A stretch of 64,000 nt of DNA from Pelagibius sp050290145 (GTDB lineage: Bacteria > Pseudomonadota > Alphaproteobacteria > Kiloniellales > Kiloniellaceae): contig JBNKHC010000307.1 in NCBI GenBank assembly GCA_050290145.1, positions 1-64,000 on the forward strand, read 5' to 3'. Below are positions 1 to 8,272 of the stretch, in pieces (within the stretch, counting starts at the first letter, position 1; each line of letters starts with the position of its first letter). Position numbers and translations under genes: made by a program. The notes beneath the pieces were generated by a model. It saw nothing but the letters and a program-made list of their open reading frames with translations. It was not told the origin of the DNA and searched no databases.

Positions 1-1108
1 GGTCTTACAAAAAGTCATCAAGACCGCCATCGATATCACCCGGCGTATCCACGAAGCCCGCATTGCCAGTAACCTCATCACCGCACTCAACCGCTCCATG
101 GCCGTAATCGAGTTCGACATGGACGGTACGGTGCAGCATGCCAATGACAATTTCCTCCAGTTAATGGGCTACACCATGGAAGAAGCCATCGGTCAGCACC
201 ACAGGATATTCTGCGAGCATGGCTATGCCAACAGTCCTGAATACCGGGAATTCTGGAATCGATTAAACCAGGGGCATTTTTTTGCCAATAGTTACTCTCG
301 TCTCACAAAAAGCGGAGAACAGGTCTGGCTGGAAGCGACCTACAACCCTATCCTTGATGACCGTGGCAAACCTTATCGAGTCATCAAGTTCGCCACCGAT
401 ATCACCGACAAGGTCAAGCGTATGGAAGAGGAAAAAATGGCAGCGCAGACGGCCTATGACGTGTCCCGGGAAACCGAGGAGCTCTCCACACATGGCGAAG
501 GTATCATCCTCAATACAGTCGACAAGATGCGCTTGCTTTCCGAACAGGTGCGTGACTCGTCAGTGCAACTAGAGAATCTCGGTCAGGAAACTGCTCGAAT
601 CAGCTTCATCGTCAATACCATTCGCGAGATAGCCGAGCAGACCAACCTGCTGGCCTTGAACGCCACCATCGAGGCGGCGCGTGCCGGCGAGGCCGGCAAG
701 GGCTTCGCGGTGGTGGCCAGCGAGGTCAAGGGGCTGGCCACGCAGACCGCCAAGGCCACCGAGGACATCGCGAACCAGATCAAGGACATCCAGACCGCCA
801 CCCGCGATGCGGTCACGGCGATCAAGGACATCACCGAGACGATCTCCGAGATCGACAGTATCGCCACGGCCATCGCCGCGGCAGTGGAGCAGCAGTCCTC
901 GGCGACCCAGGAGATTTCCCGCAACGTGCAGGAGGCTGCCGCCGGGGCCCAGCAGGCCGGCACCAACATCACCGGCGTGCACGACGCGATTGCGGAGACC
1001 AGCTCCGCGGCCGATCAGATGCTCGGCGCGTCGACCACCCTGGCCGAACAGGCCAACGGTCTGAAGACGCAGGTGACCGACTTCCTGACGCAGGTGCGCA
1101 GCGCCTGA
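1..1108 (+). CDS. PAS-domain methyl-accepting chemotaxis protein, 5' end outside window
   Basis: The reading frame is already open at base 2 and stops at 1106-1108, so the ATG at 98 is internal. The residues before it (ending KTAIDITRR) look like the end of one PAS domain. A second PAS domain follows (about residues 1-110 after the ATG, ending IKFATDITDK). The rest is a chemoreceptor signalling domain with the conserved hairpin-tip sequence EQTNLLALNATIEAARAGE. No membrane segment is visible, so this part is probably a cytoplasmic, PAS-sensing transducer that works through CheA/CheW. The ligand is unknown. The fold assignment is secure; the total length and number of PAS domains are not visible. 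Confidence 0.93.
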   Translation, partial: VLQKVIKTAIDITRRIHEARIASNLITALNRSMAVIEFDMDGTVQHANDNFLQLMGYTMEEAIGQHHRIFCEHGYANSPEYREFWNRLNQGHFFANSYSRLTKSGEQVWLEATYNPILDDRGKPYRVIKFATDITDKVKRMEEEKMAAQTAYDVSRETEELSTHGEGIILNTVDKMRLLSEQVRDSSVQLENLGQETARISFIVNTIREIAEQTNLLALNATIEAARAGEAGKGFAVVASEVKGLATQTAKATEDIANQIKDIQTATRDAVTAIKDITETISEIDSIATAIAAAVEQQSSATQEISRNVQEAAAGAQQAGTNITGVHDAIAETSSAADQMLGASTTLAEQANGLKTQVTDFLTQVRSA

Positions 1109-1132
1109 CCCACGACAGTGGCCGGTGGTGGC

Positions 1133-1651
1133 TTAGCGGCCGCCGGCCGTGTCGTCCTCCGAGGCGTCGGGCACGATTTCCCAGATCCTGGCGTGATCGC
1201 CGGCGCGCGCCGGCTCGATGACGCGGAAGCGCTCCACGAAGCCCGCGTCGCCGGGTTCGCGCTCGATCGCCAGCAGGGTGCCAAGCTTGTGCTCGCAGAG
1301 GCCGGCGGCGTCCTCGAGCTCCTGGCGGGCCGCCGCCAGGGCATGGCCGAAGCTGGGGGCCTTGTAGACCTCCTCGATATGGCGGGCGAGGCGCTCCACG
1401 GCGGCGAAGAACTCGGCCTCGCCGATTTCCGCCACTTCGACCAGCGTCGTGTGGCCGAAGCTCGTCAGGCCCAGCCAGGCGGACTTGAAGGCGAGCTGGG
1501 ACTTGCCTTCCAGGCGCGTCGGGTCGAGGCCGGCATAGGCGAAGCTGCCGGGGATGGCCCATTCGCCGACCTCGCAGGGGTGTTCGAAGACATGCAGGTC
1601 GGACTGGTCCAACCGGATGGTGCGCGGCAGGCGTGTTGGCGTTTCAGTCAT
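1133..1651 (-). CDS. Conserved hypothetical protein, DUF6505-like
   Basis: This 172-residue soluble protein opens MTETPTRLPRTIRLDQSD and contains the segment HPCEVGEWAIPGSFAYAG. It has no signal peptide, membrane segment or catalytic motif that I can name. The overall look resembles the small alphaproteobacterial family DUF6505, but I recall that family only loosely. It is convergent with the chemoreceptor gene (24-nt gap) and lies downstream of the diguanylate cyclase on the same strand, with a 45-nt gap. Function unknown. Confidence 0.75.
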   Translation of the reverse strand: MTETPTRLPRTIRLDQSDLHVFEHPCEVGEWAIPGSFAYAGLDPTRLEGKSQLAFKSAWLGLTSFGHTTLVEVAEIGEAEFFAAVERLARHIEEVYKAPSFGHALAAARQELEDAAGLCEHKLGTLLAIEREPGDAGFVERFRVIEPARAGDHARIWEIVPDASEDDTAGGR

Positions 1652-1696
1652 GACCGGGCGATCCTACACGACAGGACCGCCACCGCCAGAGGCGGT

Positions 1697-2434
1697 TCAG
1701 CTGGCGGCGCCTCTGCCGGGCGCCGCCGGAAGCGGATCGAGCAGCCGCGGGCCCTTGTTCTTGTAAAGGTTCTGGTCGGCGAAGAAGAGCAGGGTGTCCG
1801 GCTGGCTGTTGGCGTCGTAGGGCGTCATGCCGAAACTTGCGGAGACGGGAATCCGCTTGCCCTGCACCGTCACGGTCAGCTCGTTGACCAGGGAGGAGAG
1901 CTTGCGGGCCAGCTGCTCGCACTGGGCCTGCGAGGTGTGGGTCATGATGACGGCGAACTCGTCGCCGCCGACCCGCGCCACGTAGTCGCTTTCGCGGGTG
2001 TTGCGCTTCAGGGTCTGGCCAGTGGCCCGCAGGATGGCGTCGCCGGCGGGATGGCCATAGGTGTCGTTGATGGCCTTGAAGGAGTTGAGGTCGCACATCA
2101 GCAGCAGACCCGTCTCGTTCAGGCGGCGTGCCCGGGCGAGGGCGCGCGAGAGCTCGGTCTCGAAGCCGCGCCGGTTCAGCAGGCCGGTCAGCTCGTCGGT
2201 GACGGAGAGGGATTCGAGGTAGCGGATACGGGCCCGCTGCAGGGCCATGGACTGATCCGCCTCCGCCGCCGCGGCCAGGAGCTCGTCGAGCAGCTTGAGG
2301 CCGGTGGCGCCCAGAGAGTCGGGCGTCATCTGGGCCAGACGGCGCAGCCGGTCCGCCGCGGAACAGAGCTGCGGCAGGCTGTCCTGGCTGATCAGGCTCT
2401 CGATCTTCACGTCGTCGAGGACGCTGGGAATCAT
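1697..2434 (-). CDS. Diguanylate cyclase (GGDEF domain)
   Basis: A 245-residue protein with an N-terminal helical region of about 75 residues followed by a complete GGDEF domain. The sequence SVTDELTGLLNRRGFE opens the domain. The active site reads GGDEF, and an RESD I-site lies five residues upstream, so the enzyme should make cyclic di-GMP from GTP and show product inhibition. No transmembrane or receiver domain is present, so the input signal is unknown. The start ATG has an AGGAAA-type ribosome site. It is divergent from the EipB-like gene across a 286-nt intergenic region. Confidence 0.93.
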   Translation of the reverse strand: MIPSVLDDVKIESLISQDSLPQLCSAADRLRRLAQMTPDSLGATGLKLLDELLAAAAEADQSMALQRARIRYLESLSVTDELTGLLNRRGFETELSRALARARRLNETGLLLMCDLNSFKAINDTYGHPAGDAILRATGQTLKRNTRESDYVARVGGDEFAVIMTHTSQAQCEQLARKLSSLVNELTVTVQGKRIPVSASFGMTPYDANSQPDTLLFFADQNLYKNKGPRLLDPLPAAPGRGAAS

Positions 2435-2637
2435 CGCTCGGTTTCCTGCAAAGGCGGCGTAGTGCTATCGCTGATCGAGTTGCAAGGGCCAGGCCAAGAT
2501 GGAATCAATATAAATCAATGGGTTAAATTGTATGCCCGGGGAGAACTGGGCAGAATTTGCCGGCTCGGCGGCAGGCCTTTCCCCTTCGCACAGGAACGCT
2601 GGCCGCGGCCAGGTCCGGGCGACCCCCTTTCGCGTGC

Positions 2638-2659
2638 TTGATTTTTAGCAGAAAATCAA
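2638..2659. promoter_or_regulatory. 8-bp inverted repeat in divergent promoter region
   Basis: TTGATTTT (2638-2645) and AAAATCAA (2652-2659) form a perfect inverted repeat with a 6-base spacer in the AT-rich gap between the diguanylate cyclase and the EipB-like gene. It lies about 60 bases upstream of the latter's ATG. It could be a repressor operator or a leader hairpin. The rest of the 286-base gap shows nothing else I can identify. Confidence 0.35.
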
Positions 2660-2720
2660 TCACTTGGGGCTTAGTTCCTAAGACGGTCTGCGCTAAGATG
2701 CAGATGCATCGGGGGTAAGA

Positions 2721-3536
2721 ATGCGACGGATCACCACGGCGCTGTTGGTGGCGCTGACAATCGGCTGTGGCGGCGGAGGGCCGGCCGCGGCGGCAATGGC
2801 CGGCGAGAGGCTCGTGCCGCACAAGGCGGTCTATGCGCTGTCGCTGGGCAGCCTGCAATCGTCCAGCCCCGTGGTCGAGGCGGCCGGCCGCTTCGAGTTC
2901 GAGTGGAAGGACGTCTGCGATGGCTGGGCGGTCAGCCAGAAGTTCCGCATCGCGCTGCTGTACGAGGACGGGGTCTCCGTCAGTTTCGGGTGGAGCCTGT
3001 CGTCCTGGGAAGCGAAGGACGGCAAGCACTATCGCTTCTTCGTCCGGCGCTTCGACGGCAGCGGACTGACCGAGTCGGTGCGAGGCGAGGCCGAGCTGGA
3101 CGAGGACGGCAGCGGCCGGGCGGTCTTCAAGGAGCCGGAGGTCCGCGAGATCGACCTGCCCGCCGGGACCCACTTTCCGACCCATCATACCCTGCATGTG
3201 CTGGCCCGCGCCGAGGCCGGCGACGTGCCGGTCTGGACCCTGGTCTTCGACGGCTCGGGCGACGAGGGGCTGTTCGGCGTCTCGGCGGCGCTGTCGCGGC
3301 GCCTGGCGCCCGGTGCGCCGGCGCGCATCTCCAGTCCGCTGCTGGACGAGGTGCCGTCCTGGCGGGTCGACCTGGCTTTCTTCGACGCCGATCAGCAGGA
3401 CGCCGAGCCGGAACAGGAACAGGGCCTGCGGCTTTTCGCCAACGGCGTGGTCGACGAGATGCGGCTGGATTACGGCGACTTCGTGCTGGATGCCGATCTC
3501 ACCGACCTGACCGAGCTGCCGGCTCCCGACTGCTGA
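2721..3536 (+). CDS. eipB: EipB family (DUF1849) periplasmic cell-envelope integrity protein
   Basis: A 271-residue protein with a short hydrophobic N-terminus ending in an Ala-rich cleavage region (GGPAAAAMAG), consistent with export. The mature part begins LVPHKAVYALSL and matches the DUF1849/EipB pattern, including KDVCDGWAVSQKFR and FPTHHT. EipB of Brucella is a periplasmic beta-spiral protein held by one disulfide and is needed for envelope integrity. Here two cysteines outside the signal region, Cys66 and the C-terminal Cys271, sit where that disulfide would form. The ATG follows a GGGGGTAAG ribosome site. It is convergent with dinB, 6 nt away. Confidence 0.85.
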   Translation: MRRITTALLVALTIGCGGGGPAAAAMAGERLVPHKAVYALSLGSLQSSSPVVEAAGRFEFEWKDVCDGWAVSQKFRIALLYEDGVSVSFGWSLSSWEAKDGKHYRFFVRRFDGSGLTESVRGEAELDEDGSGRAVFKEPEVREIDLPAGTHFPTHHTLHVLARAEAGDVPVWTLVFDGSGDEGLFGVSAALSRRLAPGAPARISSPLLDEVPSWRVDLAFFDADQQDAEPEQEQGLRLFANGVVDEMRLDYGDFVLDADLTDLTELPAPDC

Positions 3537-3542
3537 GCTGCT

Positions 3543-4859
3543 CTAGGACTTTCCCCGCTGCGATCCCTTTGACGGCGCGCTCTTGTGGAGCTGCAGGCCG
3601 CGACCCTTGACGATGGCCTGGTCGCCCAGCTTGGCGCGCACCTGATCGATCGCCCGCTCGACCTGCGCCCGCTTGGTGCGATCGGGGTCCAGCAGGTCGG
3701 GTAGGTCGGCCTGCTCGGCGACGACCAGGTCGGCGGCGCCGATGCCGATGAGGCGGAAGGAGCGGCCGTCGGCCTCCTGCTCCACCAGGGGCCGGGCAGT
3801 GCGGTAGAGCTCCTCGGCCAGTTGGGTCGGGGCGCCCAGGCGGCGGGAGCGGGATATCTGCCGGAAGTCGCCGGTTTTCATCTTCACCTGCACCGAGGCG
3901 CCGGCCAGGCCCGCCTTCTTGAGCCGCCGAGCGACGGTTTCGCAGAGCGGCCAGAGACGCTCCAGCAGCGGCTTGGCGGCGGAGATGTCCCGGTTGAAGG
4001 TGGTCTCCGACGAGATGCTCTTGGCCGGGGAGCGCGGGTTGACGCCGCGGTCGTCCTGGCCGCGGGCGAAGTGATAGAGCCGCTGGCCGATTCGTCCGTA
4101 GTGCCGCACCAGCTCCGCTTCGGAATAGGGCAGCAGGTGGCGCACCAGGGTGATCCCCTCGCGCGCCAGGGCGGCGCGCAGCGACTTGCCCACCCCCCAG
4201 ATGATGCCTACCGGCTGATCGGCCAGAAAGCTCGTCGCCGCATCGAAGCCCAGCACGGCGAAGCCGCGGGGCTTGTCGAGGTCCGAGGCGATCTTGGCAA
4301 AGAACTTGTTGTAGCTGAGACCGATGGAGGCAGTGAGGTCCAGGTCCCGCTCGATGTCCCGCACCAGCCGGGCCAGGCTGCGGGCGGGCCAGCCGTGGTG
4401 CAGGGTCTCGGTGCCGGAAAGGTCCAGGAAGGCCTCGTCGATGGACAGCGGCTCGACCAGCGGCGTCAGCTCCAGCATGCGTTCACGGATGGCACGGCCG
4501 ACCTCAGCGTACTTGGCCATCTCGGGGCGGATCACCACCGCATCGGGACAGGCCTTGAGCGCCTTGAACATCGGCATGGCCGAATGGACGCCGTACATGC
4601 GCGCCACATAGCAGGCGGCGGAGACGACACCGCGCTGCCCGCCGCCCACGATCACCGGCTTGTCGCGCAGCTCGGGGCGATCGCGCTTCTCGACGCTGGC
4701 ATAGAAGGCGTCGCAGTCGATGTGGGCGAGGCTCAGGCGATCCAGGTCCGGGTGCCAGACGAGGCGCGGGCTGTCGCAGGCAGGGCAGCGGCGCGGCCGG
4801 GTCTCGTCCGGCGGCGGCTCGGGATAGGTCTCCAGGCAGTCGCGGCAGAGACCGGGCAT
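3543..4859 (-). CDS. dinB: DNA polymerase IV with N-terminal zinc-finger-like extension
   Basis: A 438-residue Y-family translesion polymerase. The palm starts at SLAHIDCDAFYASVEKRD, the second catalytic acidic cluster is LSIDEAFLDLSG, and VSAACYVARMYGVHSAMPM is the typical fingers motif. The helix-hairpin region and little finger follow. Before the polymerase lies a roughly 40-residue extension with C5-x2-C8 and C25-x2-C28, a probable zinc ribbon. There is no clear beta-clamp motif at the C-terminus, although QLHKSAPSKGSQRGKS is a basic tail. It starts 3 nt after the stop of the ROK kinase gene, so the two are co-transcribed. Confidence 0.95.
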   Translation of the reverse strand: MPGLCRDCLETYPEPPPDETRPRRCPACDSPRLVWHPDLDRLSLAHIDCDAFYASVEKRDRPELRDKPVIVGGGQRGVVSAACYVARMYGVHSAMPMFKALKACPDAVVIRPEMAKYAEVGRAIRERMLELTPLVEPLSIDEAFLDLSGTETLHHGWPARSLARLVRDIERDLDLTASIGLSYNKFFAKIASDLDKPRGFAVLGFDAATSFLADQPVGIIWGVGKSLRAALAREGITLVRHLLPYSEAELVRHYGRIGQRLYHFARGQDDRGVNPRSPAKSISSETTFNRDISAAKPLLERLWPLCETVARRLKKAGLAGASVQVKMKTGDFRQISRSRRLGAPTQLAEELYRTARPLVEQEADGRSFRLIGIGAADLVVAEQADLPDLLDPDRTKRAQVERAIDQVRAKLGDQAIVKGRGLQLHKSAPSKGSQRGKS

Positions 4860-4862
4860 GGC

Positions 4863-5792
4863 TCAGGAGGCCTTGGTAAGGGCAGTCTCGAGTTCCTCCG
4901 GCCGCCAGAGGCGGGCGGCGCCGAAGACGCCGCTGGAATCGCCGTGACGGGCTTTCAGCAGCCGGGTGGCCACGTGGTCGGAAAAGACATAGCGGGGCAG
5001 CAGGGCCGGCACCGCCTTGTAGAAGCGGTCGATGTTGGAGAGGCCGCCCCCCAGGACGACGCCATCGGGATCGAGGATGTTGATGACATGGGCGAGGGCG
5101 CGGGCCAGGCGATCCTCGTAGCGGGTCAAGGCGGCCTCGGCGGCAGCTTCCCCCGCCGCGGCGCGCTCGACGACGTCCTTGGCCGTGCCCTCGCGCCCGC
5201 CGTGCTCGCGGTAGTCGCGCGCCAGGTTGGGCCCGGAGAGAAAGGTCTCGATGCAGCCCTGCTTGCCGCAGTAGCAGTCCTGCCCCGGGCGTTCCTCGCT
5301 GTGGGGCCAGGGCAGGGGATTGTGGCCCCACTCGCCGGCGATGGCGTTGGGGCCGACCAGGGGACGCCCCCCGACCACGATGCCGCCGCCGACCCCGGTG
5401 CCGACGATGACGCCGAAGACCACCTCGAGACCGGCTGCCGCGCCGTCCGCGGCCTCCGAAATCGCCAGGCAGTTGGCGTCGTTCATCAGGCGGACCGGAC
5501 GGTCCAGGGCAGTGGCCAGGTCGTGGTCCAGCGGCTGGTCGAGAAGCCAGGTAGAGCTGGCGTTTTTGATCAAACCCGTGGTTGCCGAAAGCGCCCCGGG
5601 AATCCCCACCCCGACGCTGCCCCGGCGGCCCAGACTATCCTCAACCTCTTGAACCAGAACGACAATCGTGCGAAGGGTTGCGGCATAGTCGCCGCGCGGG
5701 GTCGGCACGCGCTTGCGGATCACCGCCCTGCCGTCGCTGTCCAGGGCGGCAACTTCGATCTTCGTACCGCCGAGATCCACTCCGATCTGCAT
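4863..5792 (-). CDS. ROK family sugar kinase (fructokinase/NagK-like)
   Basis: A 309-residue ROK kinase. It has an N-terminal phosphate-binding loop VDLGGTKIE, a catalytic-region NDANCLA, a second glycine-rich loop IVGTGVGGGI, and the zinc site GEWGHNP followed by CYCGKQGCIE. It should phosphorylate a hexose, such as fructose, glucose or N-acetylglucosamine, with ATP; sequence alone does not decide which. It is the first gene of a two-gene unit with dinB. The start ATG at 5790-5792 is divergent from divK across 224-260 nt. Confidence 0.9.
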   Translation of the reverse strand: MQIGVDLGGTKIEVAALDSDGRAVIRKRVPTPRGDYAATLRTIVVLVQEVEDSLGRRGSVGVGIPGALSATTGLIKNASSTWLLDQPLDHDLATALDRPVRLMNDANCLAISEAADGAAAGLEVVFGVIVGTGVGGGIVVGGRPLVGPNAIAGEWGHNPLPWPHSEERPGQDCYCGKQGCIETFLSGPNLARDYREHGGREGTAKDVVERAAAGEAAAEAALTRYEDRLARALAHVINILDPDGVVLGGGLSNIDRFYKAVPALLPRYVFSDHVATRLLKARHGDSSGVFGAARLWRPEELETALTKAS

Positions 5793-5843
5793 GAATTCCC
5801 TATCTTTTCAGAACGTAATTCTGTTTCGCCGTGGGCAGGAATG

Positions 5844-5868
5844 TTACCAAAGCTTACCAAAAATTAAC
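5844..5868. promoter_or_regulatory. Repeated TTACCAAA with following TTAAC, upstream of divK
   Basis: TTACCAAA occurs at 5844-5851 and again at 5854-5861, exactly 10 bases (one helical turn) apart, followed by TTAAC at 5864-5868. The second copy plus TTAAC resembles a CtrA box (TTAA-N7-TTAAC) but has TTAC and a 6-base spacer. The site lies in the divergent ROK kinase/divK promoter region. Control of divK by CtrA is known in Caulobacter; the link here is inference. Confidence 0.35.
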
Positions 5869-6052
5869 TTTATTCCTCTATCAATGAGGAGATTCCGGCG
5901 ATCCGGCCTGGCAGGGATTAAGCAGGGCCGCCGCCGGAAGTTCAGGGACTGTCGGTGCCGTCTTTCACCAGGACTGTGCCCTTCACTTACGGGGACCCAT
6001 CGGGCAGGGCAATCAGATGATGAATGGAACGAATATCGTCAAAGAGGCAGGT

Positions 6053-6418
6053 GTGGCTAAGACCGTCCTGATCGTGGAGGACAACGAGCTGAACATGAAG
6101 CTCTTCCACGATCTCCTAGAAGCGCATGGCTATAACATCCTCCAGACCAAAGACGGCATGGAAGCGCTGCGCCTGGCGCGTGAGCATCGCCCGGACCTGA
6201 TCCTGATGGATATTCAGCTGCCCGAGGTTTCCGGGCTCGAGGTCACGAAGTGGATCAAGGAAGACGACAATCTGAAGTCGATTCCGGTGGTCGCCGTTAC
6301 GGCCTTTGCCATGAAGGGCGACGAGGAGAAGATCCGCGAAGGTGGCTGCGAGGCTTATATCGCCAAGCCGATTTCCGTCACGAACTTCCTGGAGACCGTC
6401 GAGCGGTTCCTCAACTAG
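6053..6418 (+). CDS. divK: Single-domain response regulator DivK
   Basis: A receiver-only protein of 121 residues from the GTG at 6053: TVLIVEDNELNMKLFHDLLE, the phosphoacceptor Asp in LILMDIQLPEVSG, the Thr in VVAVTAFAMKGDE and the Lys in YIAKPIS. DivK connects the PleC/DivJ kinases with the CckA-CtrA pathway in alphaproteobacterial cell-cycle control. An upstream in-frame ATG (6017) would add 12 residues. I prefer GTG 6053, because AAAGAGG sits at a good distance from it and DivK homologues begin at this point. pleD follows 22 nt later, the classical divK-pleD operon. Confidence 0.93.
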   Translation: MAKTVLIVEDNELNMKLFHDLLEAHGYNILQTKDGMEALRLAREHRPDLILMDIQLPEVSGLEVTKWIKEDDNLKSIPVVAVTAFAMKGDEEKIREGGCEAYIAKPISVTNFLETVERFLN

Positions 6419-6440
6419 CCGCGGCGGGACTTTCTCCGAT

Positions 6441-7868
6441 ATGACCGCCCGGATTCTGGTCGTCGATGATATTCCTGCGAATGTCAAACTGCTCGAGGTC
6501 AAGCTGACCGCGGAGTATTTCGACGTCATAACAGCCGCCGACGGCCTCACGGCAATCGAGCTTGCGCAGAGCCAGGCGCCGGACCTTATCCTGAGCGACG
6601 TCATGATGCCCGGCATGGACGGCTTCGAGCTGTGCCAGCGGTTGAAGGCCGATCCCGAGACCAGCCACATTCCCGTGGTCATGGTAACCGCGCTGAGCGA
6701 CGTCGCAGACCGCGTGCGCGGCCTGGAGGCCGGCGCCGACGACTTCCTGACCAAGCCCGTCAACGACATCGCGCTCTTCGCCCGCGTCCGCTCCCTGGCG
6801 CGGCTCAAGCAGATGATGGACGAGTTGCGCGTCCGCCAGGCCGCCAGCGGCAACGGCGAGATTCTGACCGAGGCCGACATGGAGAGCGCCGGCGGACTGC
6901 GCGATGCGCGGATCCTGCTGGCCGATGCCAGCGACAACGTGGCCGGCAAGGTCCAGAGCTATCTGGGCGAGGACGGCCACAAGGTGCACCATGTAAAGGT
7001 GGCCCAGGAAGCGCTGGCGGTGGCTCAGAACCAGGACTTCGACCTGCTGATCGTCAGCCTGCACCTGGGCCAGGAAGACGGCCTCAGGCTGTGCTCCCAG
7101 TTCCGCTCCCAGGACGACACCCGCCACGTGCCGATCCTGCTGCTGCTGGAGGAGGAAGACCTGCCGCGCCTGCCCAAGGGCCTGGAGATCGGCGTTACCG
7201 ACTACCTGATCAAGCCCATCGACAGGAACGAACTGCGCGCCCGCACGCGTACCCAGATCCGCCGCCGTCGCTATCACGACAAGCTGCGCGAGATGCTGCA
7301 GCGCTCGGTGGCCTTGGCCTATACCGACACCCTGACCGGCGTCTACAACCGGCGCTACATGAACGCCCACCTGGACCGCAAGATCATGGAGATTGCGGAG
7401 ACGGTGAAGCCGGTATCGGTGCTGATGTTCGACATCGACCACTTCAAGAGCATCAACGACACCTACGGCCACAACGCCGGCGACGAGGTGTTGGTCGAAA
7501 TGGCGCAGCGCGTGTCCCGCGGGGTGCGCGACATCGATCTGCTGTCGCGCTACGGCGGCGAGGAGTTCGTCATCGTGATGCCGGATGCCGACGTCGAGGT
7601 GGCGCTGAACGTGGCCGAGCGGGTCCGCGCCCTGGTCGCCGACCAGGCTTTCCACTTGAGCGGTGCGGCGGGGGCCCAGCAGGTGACCATCTCGGTGGGC
7701 GTGGCCACCACCCGCGACCCCACGGAGACCGTGGAATCGCTCATCGGCCGGGCCGACGAGGCGCTCTATCGGGCGAAGGGGCGGGGGCGCAACTGCGTCA
7801 GCTCCGCAGAGCTGGAGCAGCTCTCACAGCGCGCCACCTCGCTGCCGGCGGTGGGCAGCGGGGACTGA
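6441..7868 (+). CDS. pleD: Response regulator and diguanylate cyclase PleD
   Basis: A 475-residue protein with two receiver domains and a GGDEF domain. Receiver 1 starts MTARILVVDDIPANVKLLEV, with Asp in LILSDVMMPGMDG and Lys in LTKPVND. Receiver 2 is degenerate (around residues 150-265, LIKPIDRNE at its end). The GGDEF domain reads YGGEEF with an RDID I-site five residues before. PleD makes cyclic di-GMP when phosphorylated and controls the swarmer-to-stalked transition in Caulobacter. An in-frame opening back to 6342 overlaps divK and lacks domain content, so the ATG at 6441 is chosen. Confidence 0.95.
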   Translation: MTARILVVDDIPANVKLLEVKLTAEYFDVITAADGLTAIELAQSQAPDLILSDVMMPGMDGFELCQRLKADPETSHIPVVMVTALSDVADRVRGLEAGADDFLTKPVNDIALFARVRSLARLKQMMDELRVRQAASGNGEILTEADMESAGGLRDARILLADASDNVAGKVQSYLGEDGHKVHHVKVAQEALAVAQNQDFDLLIVSLHLGQEDGLRLCSQFRSQDDTRHVPILLLLEEEDLPRLPKGLEIGVTDYLIKPIDRNELRARTRTQIRRRRYHDKLREMLQRSVALAYTDTLTGVYNRRYMNAHLDRKIMEIAETVKPVSVLMFDIDHFKSINDTYGHNAGDEVLVEMAQRVSRGVRDIDLLSRYGGEEFVIVMPDADVEVALNVAERVRALVADQAFHLSGAAGAQQVTISVGVATTRDPTETVESLIGRADEALYRAKGRGRNCVSSAELEQLSQRATSLPAVGSGD

Positions 7869-7924
7869 CGTACAGTCTGCCGGCAGCGCGCCGGCACTCT
7901 TCCAGAAAATCGCTTCCGGAATCG

Positions 7925-7951
7925 AAAAGCGGCCGCCGAGGAGGCGACCGC
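7925..7951 (-). terminator. Rho-independent terminator of rpmG
   Basis: Read on the minus strand, GCGGTCGCC and GGCGGCCGC form a 9-bp stem with one G-U pair and a 5-base loop, followed directly by TTTT. It begins 30 nt beyond the rpmG stop codon. The same sequence read on the plus strand has no T-run, so it probably does not serve pleD. Confidence 0.75.
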
Positions 7952-7980
7952 CCGATGTGGCAAGACAGGGAAGCCCCTGC

Positions 7981-8148
7981 TTACTTCATCTTGGATTCCT
8001 TGAAGATCACGTGCTTGCGCGCGACCGGGTCGAACTTACGCAGCTCGAGCTTCTCGGTCATGGTGCGCGGGTTCTTCTTGGCCACGTAGAAGTAGCCGGT
8101 GTCCGCGGTGCTCACCATCTTGATCAGTTGCGTGGCTGGCTTGGCCAT
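7981..8148 (-). CDS. rpmG: 50S ribosomal protein L33, cysteine-free form
   Basis: A 55-residue basic protein starting MAKPATQLIKMVSTADTG and continuing YFYVAKKNPRTMTEKLELR, which is the bacterial L33 signature. It lacks the two CxxC pairs of the zinc-binding L33 type, so it is the zinc-independent form. The divK-pleD-rpmG neighbourhood is common in alphaproteobacteria. A terminator lies just downstream. Confidence 0.95.
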   Translation of the reverse strand: MAKPATQLIKMVSTADTGYFYVAKKNPRTMTEKLELRKFDPVARKHVIFKESKMK

Positions 8149-8272
8149 GTCCGCTATCCTTTACCTGAACTCATCGAGGTTGCCGGGAAAATACTGCGCC
8201 TTGGGCGGCTGTCAAGCCCGGCGCCGCCCGGGTGGCTTCCGCAAGGCGATTTAGGAAATTATACCTTGTCCT

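Noticed and set aside
1697..2200. Idea that the 245-residue GGDEF protein is a degenerate effector
   Set aside because: The GGDEF active site and the RESD I-site are both intact, so an active cyclase is the simpler reading.
4504..5331. Long open frames on the strand opposite or out of frame with dinB and the ROK kinase gene, and similar frames elsewhere (for example 12991-14691, 10946-12775, 19548-21761)
   Set aside because: They are Arg/Pro/Gly/Ala-rich shadows created by high GC at third codon positions. The overlapping genes have clear families and motifs.
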